In this document: piece after piece, positions 44,342 to 53,404 of the stretch
How positions within the stretch are numbered: the first letter of the stretch is position 1
How the letters are laid out: the number at the start of each line of letters is the position of its first letter
DNA from: Lentzea jiangxiensis
GTDB taxonomy: Bacteria; Actinomycetota; Actinomycetes; Mycobacteriales; Pseudonocardiaceae
Assembly (NCBI RefSeq): GCF_900104175.1
Contig: NZ_FNIX01000008.1
Coordinates: 62,001-126,000 of the forward strand
DNA length: 64,000 nucleotides
Reading direction: 5' to 3'
The notes under the pieces: model-generated
What the model was told of the DNA's origin: nothing
The model's input: the letters and a program-made list of their open reading frames with translations, nothing else
The model's database searches: none
Translations under genes and position numbers: made by a program

Positions 44342-44803
44342 ATGACGAAGGATCTGCTCGACGGCGAGTACGTCCCCAGCGCCGACGCGACGACCCGCGA
44401 CCAGGTCGAGCTGTACGAGCGCACCGACGGCCGCGAAGGCGCGACGATGGGAGGTGGCCCGGTGGTCGTGGTGACCATGCGTGGCGCCCGTTCGGGCAAG
44501 CTGCGCAAGGTCGCCCTGATGCGCATCGAGCGCGACGGCGTCTACGCCATCGGCGCGGCCGCCGGCGGCCAGGCCCGCAACCCGGGCTGGTTCCACAACC
44601 TCGTGGCGCACCCGACGGTGCAGCTGCAGGACGGTCCCGATCGCCGGCTGATGACCGCCAGGGTGACCGAAGGCGCGGAGCGCGAGAGCTGGCTGGCCTA
44701 CACCGACGAGCTCTACCCGTTCTTCGCCGACTTCCGCGCCCGCGCCGCCGAAGCCGGCAACCGCGAGGTGCCGCTGATCGTGCTGGAACCCACCGAGAGC
44801 TGA
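44342..44803 (+). CDS. Deazaflavin (F420)-dependent nitroreductase family protein (DDN-like)
   Basis: 153 residues with GAAAGGAAG 10 bases before the ATG. The short beta-barrel of DDN/FDOR-B proteins is visible: VVVVTMRGARSGKLRKVALM, then GGQARNPGWFHNLVAHPTVQ, with conserved residues for F420 binding. These enzymes use F420H2 to reduce nitro compounds, quinones or other substrates. It completes an operon that looks geared to F420 redox chemistry. Confidence 0.88.
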   Translation: MTKDLLDGEYVPSADATTRDQVELYERTDGREGATMGGGPVVVVTMRGARSGKLRKVALMRIERDGVYAIGAAAGGQARNPGWFHNLVAHPTVQLQDGPDRRLMTARVTEGAERESWLAYTDELYPFFADFRARAAEAGNREVPLIVLEPTES

Positions 44804-45202
44804 CCGGACCCGCCACGGGCGCCTGGCCTCACACCCCGGCGCCCACCACGGGGCCGCCGCCGCACGACCATCCGGTGCGTCCGAGCCAAGGGGGCGTCAC
44901 CCGGCAACTCCACGCCGAGCTGCCCACCGAGGTTGATCACCAGCACCCACCCGCCAGCACCGCGGCCAGCTCACGTCTCGTCGTCCGCATCGGTGCCGCG
45001 AAGCTCTTCGCCGCCGGGCGGGACCGGTACGGCGGCCACGCGCAGCCGGGCCTGATCCAGATCACCGTCACCACCAACATGATGACCAACGGCACGTCTC
45101 CTGCTGTGCAGTTGGTGACCCACCACGGCGATCGACGCGCCCGGCAGGATCCCCGACCCCGCAGCCCCCGCACTCGGCGGACACCTGTACGCATCGGAGT
45201 TC
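44804..45202. other. 399-base intergenic region
   Basis: No gene recognised on either strand. A frame on the plus strand from 44817 to about 45160 is G+C-rich but contains no domain or credible start. Confidence 0.4.
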
Positions 45203-45739
45203 CTACGTGTGGTCAAGACTGCGCGCCGCCGTGGTGACGGCGTCGAAGACCCTGATGCCCTCCATGAACCACGTCGCGTCCGGCAGGCCGTCGGCCAGCA
45301 GGACGTCGATGGAACACAGGAGCTGGTCCAGACGACCGCTCTCCAGCGCCCAGAAGTCGCTTCCGGACTTCGGCGCCGCGAGGAAGGAACGCAACCGCAG
45401 GAAGGCGTCCCGCTGAACCGAAGCCGCGCGATCGTGCCGACCGGCGAGGAAGAGAGACCGCGCGAGGGTGAACATCGACAGGCTGATCGTCTCGTCGAGG
45501 AAGGCGGCGTGGGCACCACCGAAGATCTCCTGCTCGCGCAGGACCGTGATCTCCCGCTCGTGAACGGCGACTGACTCGTCGTACTCGCCGAGGCGCTCGT
45601 GAGCGTCGCTCAGCACGTCCAGCTGGAAGGCGATCTGGGAGACCGGGGTGTCGGCGTCCTCGAAGCCGGAGATGCTCTTGATGACGCTGATCGCCTCCCG
45701 GTACCGCCCCGACCTCATCTTCGCGTGGGCGATGTTCAT
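45203..45739 (-). CDS. TPR-type C-terminal fragment of an AfsR-like regulator
   Basis: 178 codons from ATG 45739, but the homology-like frame continues upstream to about 45823 (ARARAIFQEVGPRAAEGT). Segments FTLARSLFLAGRHDRAASVQ and WFMEGIRVFDAVTTAARS match the C-terminal TPR part of the 47430-50462 regulator (FLLARLLYLADETDRALTVQ and WFADSVRAVDEVAAAM), so this is a paralogous tail cut off from its DNA-binding and ATPase domains. The truncation point coincides with the 3' end of the channel gene. Probably non-functional. Confidence 0.6.
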   Translation of the reverse strand: MNIAHAKMRSGRYREAISVIKSISGFEDADTPVSQIAFQLDVLSDAHERLGEYDESVAVHEREITVLREQEIFGGAHAAFLDETISLSMFTLARSLFLAGRHDRAASVQRDAFLRLRSFLAAPKSGSDFWALESGRLDQLLCSIDVLLADGLPDATWFMEGIRVFDAVTTAARSLDHT

Positions 45740-45812
45740 CAGGACCGTGCCTTCGGCTGCGCGCGGACCTACCTCCTGGAAGATCGCACGCGCACGCGCG
45801 GCCTGTGCGGCC

Positions 45813-46610
45813 TCAGCGGACCGCCGTCTCGCGCATGGCCTGCAACTCCGCCCGGAGGACGCGGATCTCGGCGAGGACGTCCATCGACACTTCCATCTCC
45901 TCGCGGTCGCGCTCCTCGCGCTCTTCGCTCACCTGGTTCTCCATCGCACTCACCGCGACGGCGATGAACAGGTTCAGCACCGTGAAGGACGTGACGACGA
46001 GGAACCCGATGAAGAACACCCACGCGTAGGGCTGTTGCTCCATCACCGCGCGCGAGACGTCGGACCAGGCGTCACCCGTCATCACCTGGAACAGCGTGAA
46101 CAGCGAGTCGCCGAGGTCCCCGAAGTGCTTCGGCGCCACCTCGCTGAAGAGCTTCGTGGCGATGATCCCCGACACGTACAGCACCAGCGTGAGCAGCGCG
46201 GTGATGGAAGCCATGCCGGGCAACGCGCTCAGCAACGCCGCCACGACGCGCCGCATGCTGGGCACCACGGACACGAGCCGCAGCACCCGGATGACCCTCA
46301 GCGCTCGCATCACCGAGAACGCACCCGACCCCGCGGGCACCAGGGTGATGGCGACGACCACGGTGTCGAACCAGTTCCACGGATCGCGGAAGAAGCTCGT
46401 GCCGTACGCCCAGAACCGGAGGATCAACTCCACGACGAACACCACCAGCGCCACGCGGTCGACCACGTGCAGCACAGGGCCGAACGAAGCGACCAGCTCC
46501 GGTGACGTCTCCGCTCCGAGCACGAGCGCGTTGACCACGATCAGCGCGGTGATCACCTTGGTGAACCACGGATCGGTGACCAGGGCGCGAAGCCTCGCAT
46601 TGGGGAACAC
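45813..46610 (-). CDS. Voltage-gated cation channel, NaChBac/Nav-like with acidic selectivity filter
   Basis: 265 residues from GTG 46610, chosen for AAGGAG seven bases upstream (ATG 46637 adds nine residues). Six helices: S1 near 18-32, then S2-S3, and S4 MRALRVIRVLRL with arginines at 102, 105, 108 and 111 every third residue. The pore region reads LFQVMTGDAWSD, so the filter is T178-G-D-A-W-S-D184. An acidic coiled coil (EEREERDREEMEVSMDVLAE) ends the protein. In NavAb the filter is TLESWSM and in engineered CavAb it is TLDDWSD, so Asp180 and Asp184 match the Ca-selective design. Ca permeability is inference. Confidence 0.85.
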   Translation of the reverse strand: MFPNARLRALVTDPWFTKVITALIVVNALVLGAETSPELVASFGPVLHVVDRVALVVFVVELILRFWAYGTSFFRDPWNWFDTVVVAITLVPAGSGAFSVMRALRVIRVLRLVSVVPSMRRVVAALLSALPGMASITALLTLVLYVSGIIATKLFSEVAPKHFGDLGDSLFTLFQVMTGDAWSDVSRAVMEQQPYAWVFFIGFLVVTSFTVLNLFIAVAVSAMENQVSEEREERDREEMEVSMDVLAEIRVLRAELQAMRETAVR

Positions 46611-47023
46611 CGACCCGCTCCTTGCCTGCGGCAACATCTTGTCGTGCCGCTACCACTACTTCTTCGTGTTCGCGAGAGGGATCAGCGCCACGCCCAGGTG
46701 ACCGAACGGTCCCAGGTCGTTCGCTCCCACCGCGTCAACGCCGGATCCGACGACTCAACGTCGATCATTCTGCCGAGGTCCCGGTTCGACACGAACCACG
46801 ATGTGCGGACGCGCCGTGTTCAGGGCACTTCCCGCCCCTGGAAGGGACCAGGGTGTTGACTTCCGGGCGCAGCGCCCCATTGCGAGTCCCGCACAGCAGG
46901 GTCAGACCGCATTGGCCCAGCTCGTCCGGGTCTGACTCCCAGGCGGCCGCTTCCGCTGCGTGGCGGAAGCGTGTGCGTCAGCGAGGAGGTCCGGCCTGAG
47001 GGAAAGTCGAAGCGGCGACGCTG
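46611..47023. other. 413-base intergenic region with hairpins
   Basis: No gene on either strand. It holds an 8-bp inverted repeat GTCAGACC/GGTCTGAC (about 46896-46934) and a perfect 9-bp stem-loop CGCTTCCGC/GCGGAAGCG at 46948-46971 with a 6-base loop. Confidence 0.45.
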
Positions 47024-47287
47024 TTGAAATCGCCAAAGGGAACGGCGGGCGGCGCGGGAAAGGCAGCCGTGGACGTGGGTGAAGGCAAGGGGTCACCGGA
47101 CTCCATCTGGAAGCGTGCTCTGCAGGGCGGTGCCACCGGCGCGGCCCGTGGACTCGTCAACTCCTCGGCGCGGAACCTCGCCTACCCGTCCGGCGGCGTC
47201 TCCGAGACGACCTGGAAAGCAGGCGGCAAGACGATGGACGACTACGTCCAGCGCAAGGTCAGGGAGGAGGTTCTCCCGTCGGAATGA
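47024..47287 (+). CDS. Hypothetical protein, possible C-terminal fragment
   Basis: 87 codons from TTG 47024 with good G/C-third-position bias, rich in Gly, Ala, Lys and Arg. It includes the segments SIWKRALQGGATGAARGLVN and KTMDDYVQRKVREEVLP. No domain recognised and no good ribosome binding site. It may be the tail of a lost gene. It lies 142 bases before the AfsR-like gene. Confidence 0.35.
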   Translation: MKSPKGTAGGAGKAAVDVGEGKGSPDSIWKRALQGGATGAARGLVNSSARNLAYPSGGVSETTWKAGGKTMDDYVQRKVREEVLPSE

Positions 47288-47429
47288 CGAGGCACCGGCC
47301 TGGCGCACCTGGGCCTCTTCCGTTGACGGCTCCGCCTCGCCGACGCTTTTCGCGCACATTACGATCGCACGCATGTGGCCCCTTGCCCGACGTTCCACCG
47401 ATGAGGTCACTGCTTTCCGGCCAGGTCTG

Positions 47430-50400
47430 GTGTTCACCGTGTTCGGGGTGGTCCGCGCCTGGCGAGACGACGCCGAGCTGGACCTCGGGTCGCCGCAGCA
47501 ACGGCTCACCCTGGCCGTCCTCCTGCTGGCGGAGGGAAGGCCGGTCCAGGCTTCCGAGATCATCCGCGCGATCTGGGGTGATGACGCTCCCCCCACGGCC
47601 AGGGGAACCGTGCGCACGTACGTCTACCGGCTGCGCAAGCTCCTGGACGACGACACACGCCCGGATCGGACCGTGCTTCGATCGGACGGAAGCGGTTACC
47701 AGCTGGTGCTCGCGGACAACCAGCTGGACCTCAGCCGGTTTCTCGGTTCGGTCCGCGCCGCGGAGACGGCTGTGTCCACCCACGACATCCGGCAAGCGGT
47801 CGTGCTGTTGCACGCGGCCATGGACGAGTTGAAGGACGAACCGCTGCGGGGGGTCTCCGGCGAGTGGGCTGAGACGGAGCGCCGTCGGCTCGGTCAGCTC
47901 GCTGTGCGGACTGTAGAGCTGATGTCCGAGCAACAGCTGGCGTTGGGCGGACGGGTCGACGTCCTGGACCAGCTGATGGCGGTCGCGGAAGCGGAACCCT
48001 TGCGGGAGCGCGTGCACGAACTGCTGATGCGCGCGTTGTGCCACGGGGGAAGGCCGAGCGAGGCACTCACCGTGTACGAGAGGCTGCGCACCACGTTGCG
48101 CGAGGAGCTCGGCGTCGATCCGAGTCCCGCGCTCCGCGAGTTGCACACGAGGGTGCTGCGCGCGGATCCGGCGCTGTCATCCGATACCGGTGCTTCGGCC
48201 GACCACGCTGTGCCGTCGGCGCGTCCAGCGCTGATGCCGGCGTCGCTGGCGGTGTTCACCGGGCGGGAAGCCGAGCTGGACGAGCTGAGCTCGGTTCTGG
48301 GCGACGCGACGGCCCCGAGGACGGTCGTGGTGCACGGAACCGCGGGGGTCGGCAAGACCACGTTCGTGGTCCAGTGGGCCAACCAGGTCGCGTCATCGTT
48401 CCCGGACGGTCAGTTCTTCGTGAACCTGCGCGGCTTCGAGGGCGAAGGCGCCGCCCGCGAACCGGCCGAGGTGCTGCGAAAGCTGCTCGACGCACTGGAT
48501 CCGTCCACCGCGAACAGGCCCTCCGACCTCGATGGCCTGATCGCGATGTACCGCGGCGTCCTGGCAGGACGACGCGCGCTCCTGGTGCTGGACAACGCGA
48601 GGGACAGCCAGCAGGTGACACCCCTGCTCCCAGCGGCACCCGGTTGCCTGGTGGTGATCACCACCAGGAGGGAGCTGACCTCGCTGGTCGCATCGACCGG
48701 AGCGCACTCCGTCAGGATCGGACTGCTCGACATGGACGAAGCCGTGGCGTTGATGACGCACCGTCTCGGCCGGCAGCGCGTACAACGAGAACCCTCGGCA
48801 GTGCGGGCGATCGCCGGCGCGTGCGCGCGCCTTCCGCTCGCTCTGGCCGTCGCGAGCGCCCGGATCGCGAGCAACCCCGAGTTCAGGCTGTCCGACATCG
48901 CGTCCCAGCTCACCGACGACGTCCAACCCGGCCTGGACTTCCTGGCCACGGATGATCCGCACAGCGATGTGCGCTCGGTGCTGTCGTGGTCCTACCGCGC
49001 GCTGAGCCCGGCAGCCGCGCGGACGTTCGCGCTGCTCGCGCTGGTGCCGCTGAGCTGGACGACCACTCCCGCGGTGGCGAGCTTGACCGGAGTCCCAGTG
49101 CCCCGTGCCAGGGCGGTGCTGCGCGAGCTGAGCACGCTGTGCCTGATCAACGAGGACCAGCCCCACCGCTTCAGCTGGCACGACCTGCTGAGGGAGTACG
49201 CGGCGGAGGTTCTGGCAGAAACCGTCGACACCGACGAACAGCGTGCAGCATGCCACCGCCTGCTGCACCACTACCTCATCCTCACGCGAAGCGCGTCGCT
49301 GCAACTGGTGCCGACTGACGACCTGCCGGAGCTCCCCCAGATCGCGCCAGGGGTGACCGCGCACACCGTCGGCGATCTCCCGTCCGCCTCCAGGATGTTC
49401 GCGACGGAGCACAGCACGTTGCTCTCCCTCTTCGACCTCGCCGACACGTGGGGCGTCGAGTCGAGCTCCTGGCAACTCGCCTGGTACATGCGCTACTACA
49501 TCGACGAAGCGCTTCTGTGGAAAGAGATGACAGCGATCAACGAGGTGGCCTTGGCCGGGGCGACGCGGGCCGGCGACCACCTGGGGGTCGGCTACACGCA
49601 CCGCTGCCTGGCTCGCGCCGCGGCGATGCTCGGCGACACGAAGACGGCCGAAGCACATCTCGAAACCGCCGTCCAAGCCTTCAGGACATGTGGTGACCGC
49701 CAAGCCGAGGGCTACACACGCGTGCAGATCGCCAAGTGGCTCGTCCACACCGATCGGGTCGACGCAGCACTCGAACAAGCCGAACAAGCGCGCGAGCTGT
49801 TCCGAGGCACGGCTTCTCAGACGCAGAAAGGCGAACTGCGGGACCTCATCGCCTACGCGTACAGCAGGACCGGGCGGTACAGCGAGGTGGTCGAGACCCT
49901 CCGCGGAGCGCTGGAGTCGGACTACGAATCCGGCTCGACGATGAGGATGTTCAACACCATCGACCACCTGGCGGTGGCTCACGAAGGTCTGGCCGACTAC
50001 CGCAAGGCAGCCGAAATGCGCGAGCTGTCGCTGAAGCTGGCTCTGGAGAAGACCGGTGCCGACTGGGCGCAGTTCCCCTACTACCTCGAAGAGCAGTTCG
50101 TCCAGGACAGCTTCCTGCTGGCCCGCTTGCTGTACCTGGCCGACGAGACCGATCGAGCACTGACGGTACAGCGAGAAGCACTCAACGGCTTTCACTCACT
50201 GCTTCTCAGACACCACATCTCCACGCTGCCCGAACGCCCCAACGAGGCACTGGCGAGAAGTGCGTTCGCGAAGTTCGAGAGCGTTCTCGCGGAAGATCGA
50301 CTCGATCACCAGTGGTTCGCGGACAGCGTTCGGGCCGTTGACGAGGTGGCCGCCGCGATGACGTACCGGGGAAGTCTTCGGTTGATCGTGGAGTTGCGCA

Positions 50401-50462
50401 GCGGAAACCTCGACCTCATCGCCGCGGCGGGGGCTCGCGCCGCCGGGACGAACACCATGTGA
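47430..50462 (+). CDS. AfsR/SARP-family regulator with NB-ARC and TPR domains
   Basis: 1010 residues from GTG 47430, where the product opens FTVFGVVRAWRDDAELDLGS, the standard SARP winged-helix start (ATG 47373 adds 19 residues). Winged helix to about residue 90 and BTAD domain to about 250 (DPSPALRELHTRVLRADP). The NB-ARC P-loop is VVHGTAGVGKTTFVVQW, with LLVLDNARDSQQV as Walker B. From about 600 come TPR units. A regulator of antibiotic-type secondary metabolism by family. Its tail is duplicated, truncated, at 45203-45823. Confidence 0.9.
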   Translation: MFTVFGVVRAWRDDAELDLGSPQQRLTLAVLLLAEGRPVQASEIIRAIWGDDAPPTARGTVRTYVYRLRKLLDDDTRPDRTVLRSDGSGYQLVLADNQLDLSRFLGSVRAAETAVSTHDIRQAVVLLHAAMDELKDEPLRGVSGEWAETERRRLGQLAVRTVELMSEQQLALGGRVDVLDQLMAVAEAEPLRERVHELLMRALCHGGRPSEALTVYERLRTTLREELGVDPSPALRELHTRVLRADPALSSDTGASADHAVPSARPALMPASLAVFTGREAELDELSSVLGDATAPRTVVVHGTAGVGKTTFVVQWANQVASSFPDGQFFVNLRGFEGEGAAREPAEVLRKLLDALDPSTANRPSDLDGLIAMYRGVLAGRRALLVLDNARDSQQVTPLLPAAPGCLVVITTRRELTSLVASTGAHSVRIGLLDMDEAVALMTHRLGRQRVQREPSAVRAIAGACARLPLALAVASARIASNPEFRLSDIASQLTDDVQPGLDFLATDDPHSDVRSVLSWSYRALSPAAARTFALLALVPLSWTTTPAVASLTGVPVPRARAVLRELSTLCLINEDQPHRFSWHDLLREYAAEVLAETVDTDEQRAACHRLLHHYLILTRSASLQLVPTDDLPELPQIAPGVTAHTVGDLPSASRMFATEHSTLLSLFDLADTWGVESSSWQLAWYMRYYIDEALLWKEMTAINEVALAGATRAGDHLGVGYTHRCLARAAAMLGDTKTAEAHLETAVQAFRTCGDRQAEGYTRVQIAKWLVHTDRVDAALEQAEQARELFRGTASQTQKGELRDLIAYAYSRTGRYSEVVETLRGALESDYESGSTMRMFNTIDHLAVAHEGLADYRKAAEMRELSLKLALEKTGADWAQFPYYLEEQFVQDSFLLARLLYLADETDRALTVQREALNGFHSLLLRHHISTLPERPNEALARSAFAKFESVLAEDRLDHQWFADSVRAVDEVAAAMTYRGSLRLIVELRSGNLDLIAAAGARAAGTNTM

Positions 50463-50591
50463 TCACTGACGACTTGGACTCGGACCGCTTCTTCCACAGT
50501 GCGGGAGGTTGGCACGCCGAGACGTGATCTGACAGCTGTCCTCGAGGGACAGAGGCGGAGGGCCTGCCGAGTTGCTCGCTCGAAATCCGAA

Positions 50592-52292
50592 TCACGTCAC
50601 CGGCGGCATCGGCGGTCCGGTGGTGCCGAGCTGCTCCGCTGCCACGATCTGAGGCACGGGCCAGGTGACACCGGCAGGTGGCCAGTGCTGGCCCGTCTTG
50701 GCCAGGAAGTCGGCAGGCGGCTGGTACAGGGGCGGCTGGAGGCCGTCCGGGATCAGGCTCGCCCAGGTCACGCCTTCCTTGCGCTCCAAGAACTCCTGCT
50801 TCATCCCGTCGAGCAGCGCGGGCTGCGTGATCAGGTCGACCGCTCCCGCCGCCAGGTAGCGAGCGGCGGCGAGCAGGCCCTCATGAGCGATGTTCGTCGC
50901 CGCGGTCGCCGTGACGCTCCAGTTGTGGTTGGGGAGGTTCGGCGGGAACGTGGTCGCCAGCAGCACCGCTGTCGGCGTCTGCCAGCTGACGTCGGCGGTG
51001 TCGGTGGCGAGTCCGCCCGTGTAGCCGGCGGCGGGCGGCGTCAGCGGTGCGATCGCACTCGGCAAACCGCTTTCCGGTCTGCCCAGCGACTTCTGCAGTG
51101 CTTTGGCCAGCGCCTGGTCCTCGGCGGTGAACACCGGCGGACCGATCGTGAGCATGTTGTCGTACAACAGTTCCGCGCCCCGCTTGTTGGCGAGGAGGTT
51201 CCACGTGCCGGAGTGGAAGCGGTGCACCAGGCGGGTTTGGCTGGCCTGTGCGGCGGCCTTCGCGCACTCCACGATCTTGTCGTACAGCACCTTCGCGCGC
51301 TCAGGGCTGCCTTCGCGGACGAAGTACCAGATGGAGCACATGTCCGGGGTGACGTTGGGCGCGCCTCCTCCGTTGATGATCGAGTAGTGGAAACGCCCGG
51401 AAGGGGCGACGTTCTTCTCCCGCAGGTACTCCGACATCGTCGCCATCAGCAGTGCGCCGTCGAGACCGCTGCGGTTGCCCAACGGCACGCCACCATGCCC
51501 TGAGGCACCGAGGAACGTGAAGGTGGCGGACATCAGTGCGCTCGTCGTGTTCCAGAAGGGCGTGGTCGTGGTGAAGGGGTGCCAGTCGAGGAAGGCGTCC
51601 AGGCCGTCGTAAACACCGGCCTTCACCGCGTACGCCTTGCCTACGAGCTGCTCCTCCCCCGTCGACCCGAACAACTTCACGGTCGCCTTCAGGCGATGCG
51701 ATCGGATCGCCTGCGCCACCGCGATCGCGGCCGCGGTGGAACCCGCTCCCAAAGCGTTGTGGGCGTCGCCGTGGCCTGGGCCGTAGGTAGGACCGTAAGC
51801 GTCGTAGTTGTAGACCAGCGGGTCATGCCGGGCGACGCCCGTCTTCTGGGACAGGTTGGGCAGAGCGTCGTACTCGGCGTTGAACCCGACCACCGGCCCA
51901 CCTGACCCGTACGTGGCCACGAACGCCGCGGGGAACCCGGCGGATCCCCACTCGATGGTGAACCCGTTGGCACGCAGCAGGTCCGCGGTGGCCAGGGCGG
52001 AGTTCCACTCGCGCAGCGACAGCTCCGCCAGCTGCCAGACCCGGTCGTTCAGACCGGTGACCACCGAGCGGTTCGCGTTGATCCAGGCCAGTGCCGTGTC
52101 CTTGGCCGGACTGCTCTTGGCCAGACCGCGCGGCGGCTGGTAGGACGAGGCCGAGACGCCGGCGCGCTCGTCATACCCCAGAGTCGCCGCGAGGACGGGG
52201 TCCGCCATCAGCACGTCCGCCGTGGTGGCCGTCGCACCCAGGCCGAACATCTTGAGCAGGCGCCTGCGGCCGATCCCTTGTTCGTTCGTCAC
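50592..52292 (-). CDS. Tat-exported M20-family amidohydrolase (AbgB-like)
   Basis: 566 residues. A twin-arginine signal (GRRRLLKMFGLGATATTADV) leads to a hydrolase with metal-site segment YGPGHGDAHNALGAGS and the general-base Glu pair in FGSTGEEQLVGKAYAVK, followed by a dimerisation insert and FHYSIINGGGAPNVTPD. These are features of the p-aminobenzoyl-glutamate hydrolase B-subunit/M20D group. The usual GHGCGHN is GHGDAHN here, so the active-site Cys is Asp. Expected to cleave N-acyl amino acids or peptides outside the cell. Confidence 0.87.
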   Translation of the reverse strand: MTNEQGIGRRRLLKMFGLGATATTADVLMADPVLAATLGYDERAGVSASSYQPPRGLAKSSPAKDTALAWINANRSVVTGLNDRVWQLAELSLREWNSALATADLLRANGFTIEWGSAGFPAAFVATYGSGGPVVGFNAEYDALPNLSQKTGVARHDPLVYNYDAYGPTYGPGHGDAHNALGAGSTAAAIAVAQAIRSHRLKATVKLFGSTGEEQLVGKAYAVKAGVYDGLDAFLDWHPFTTTTPFWNTTSALMSATFTFLGASGHGGVPLGNRSGLDGALLMATMSEYLREKNVAPSGRFHYSIINGGGAPNVTPDMCSIWYFVREGSPERAKVLYDKIVECAKAAAQASQTRLVHRFHSGTWNLLANKRGAELLYDNMLTIGPPVFTAEDQALAKALQKSLGRPESGLPSAIAPLTPPAAGYTGGLATDTADVSWQTPTAVLLATTFPPNLPNHNWSVTATAATNIAHEGLLAAARYLAAGAVDLITQPALLDGMKQEFLERKEGVTWASLIPDGLQPPLYQPPADFLAKTGQHWPPAGVTWPVPQIVAAEQLGTTGPPMPPVT

Positions 52293-52650
52293 AAGGAACG
52301 ACTACCTGTCGTCGGCACGGGTACGACACGGCTTCATGACCTGTGGGCACCTTTTGACCGGATAGTCTGCACCTCTGCCCGCAGCGGGTGCCGACTCGGT
52401 GGCACACGGTTCTCGGACGCCGGCAGTGGCGATGTTCCACATCCACTGTGGATTTCCACGCTGGGCGGTGTGCACCGCCCGCACGTCAGCGCGCTCCGAA
52501 CGAGCAGCCACCTCCCAGTCGCCCCAGGCTCGTCGATCACCTCTTTCCCCACCACCGGCAACGGATCGTCCACGCCTTGCTGCCCGGCAGGACGATCAAC
52601 GCATCGCGATCCGGCACGGTCGTCGGACGACGCACCCGGCAACCCGGACC
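52293..52650. other. 358-base region with no recognised gene
   Basis: Overlapping frames of 70-115 codons are present but have no domain or bias. A near-palindrome ATCCACTGTGGAT lies at 52441-52453. It includes the promoter side of the M20 gene. Confidence 0.4.
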
Positions 52651-52809
52651 TCACCTCTCCTCCGGGGAGAGGTGTTCATCCTTCGAGGAGTGGTATTCGT
52701 CAAAGGTCGCCCTCCCGTTCAACACGTCCTGAATGGTCAGTTCTTCGGAGTCGACCGCCGAGACCGAAGAGGCCGTGCCACGTTGCGTCACGGCATGCAT
52801 GTACTCCAT
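52651..52809 (-). CDS. Small acidic protein of 52 residues, unknown
   Basis: ATG 52809 is preceded by GGGGAGG six bases upstream, and the 52 codons show actinobacterial bias. The product starts MEYMHAVTQRG, is Ser/Thr/Glu-rich, contains SEELTIQDVLNGRATFDEYH and ends KDEHLSPEER, with no cysteine and no signal. A perfect 9-bp stem (52652-52660 and 52666-52674) overlaps its last codons and may terminate the transcript. It could be a peptide precursor or small regulator, but no modifying enzyme is adjacent. Confidence 0.5.
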   Translation of the reverse strand: MEYMHAVTQRGTASSVSAVDSEELTIQDVLNGRATFDEYHSSKDEHLSPEER

Positions 52810-53404
52810 GGAATCCTCCCCTGATTTGCTTCTGGCGACACACGATCCCCCGCGCCGAACGGTTCGAAGATCGACTGCTTCGAACCGGTGGATGCCCGCA
52901 AGTGCCATACCTCTTGCCTTCGGAGACACTCTTCGACAAGGCCGGGTTGACAGACGTCCGCCCCGAGGCAAGCTTGCTGTCCTGGAATGACATCCGCGGA
53001 CGCGAACATGCCGGCCCGCGGTTTGTCGCGCTCCTCGTGAACGGCCGGATACACGGATCAGCGCAGGGATTCATTCCAGCCGACGCCACACCGGACCGAT
53101 GACAAGGAATTCCGGCCGCGGATGCGCATGGTCCGGTTGCGATGTCACCCACACCGACCATACGAGCCCGATCGCTCCTCGGCTGTCATCGCACCTGCTC
53201 CTGGTACCCCGACATCTGACACCGAAGTGCGTTCGTCTCACCCCACGAGCACGGAGACCAGAACATCGTCCTTTCCGGACAGCAGCTTCGCGGTGGCCGC
53301 GCGGGCACGACTTCGGGCCTCTTCCCGGCGAGACGGCCGCGGCACTGCGCCGAGAAGTCCTACTTGGCCAGAAAGCTTTCGGCTCGCTCTTCGGAAGGTG
53401 TTCG
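52810..53404. other. 595-base region with weak coding potential
   Basis: A plus-strand frame 52902-53102 (66 codons, GTG start, about 70 percent G/C in third positions) reads LPSETLFDKAGLTDV and RFVALLVNGRIHGSAQG but has no recognised domain. It may be a remnant. The stretch 53103-53404 shows no gene; the longer plus frame from 53099 probably starts only at 53405. Confidence 0.35.
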
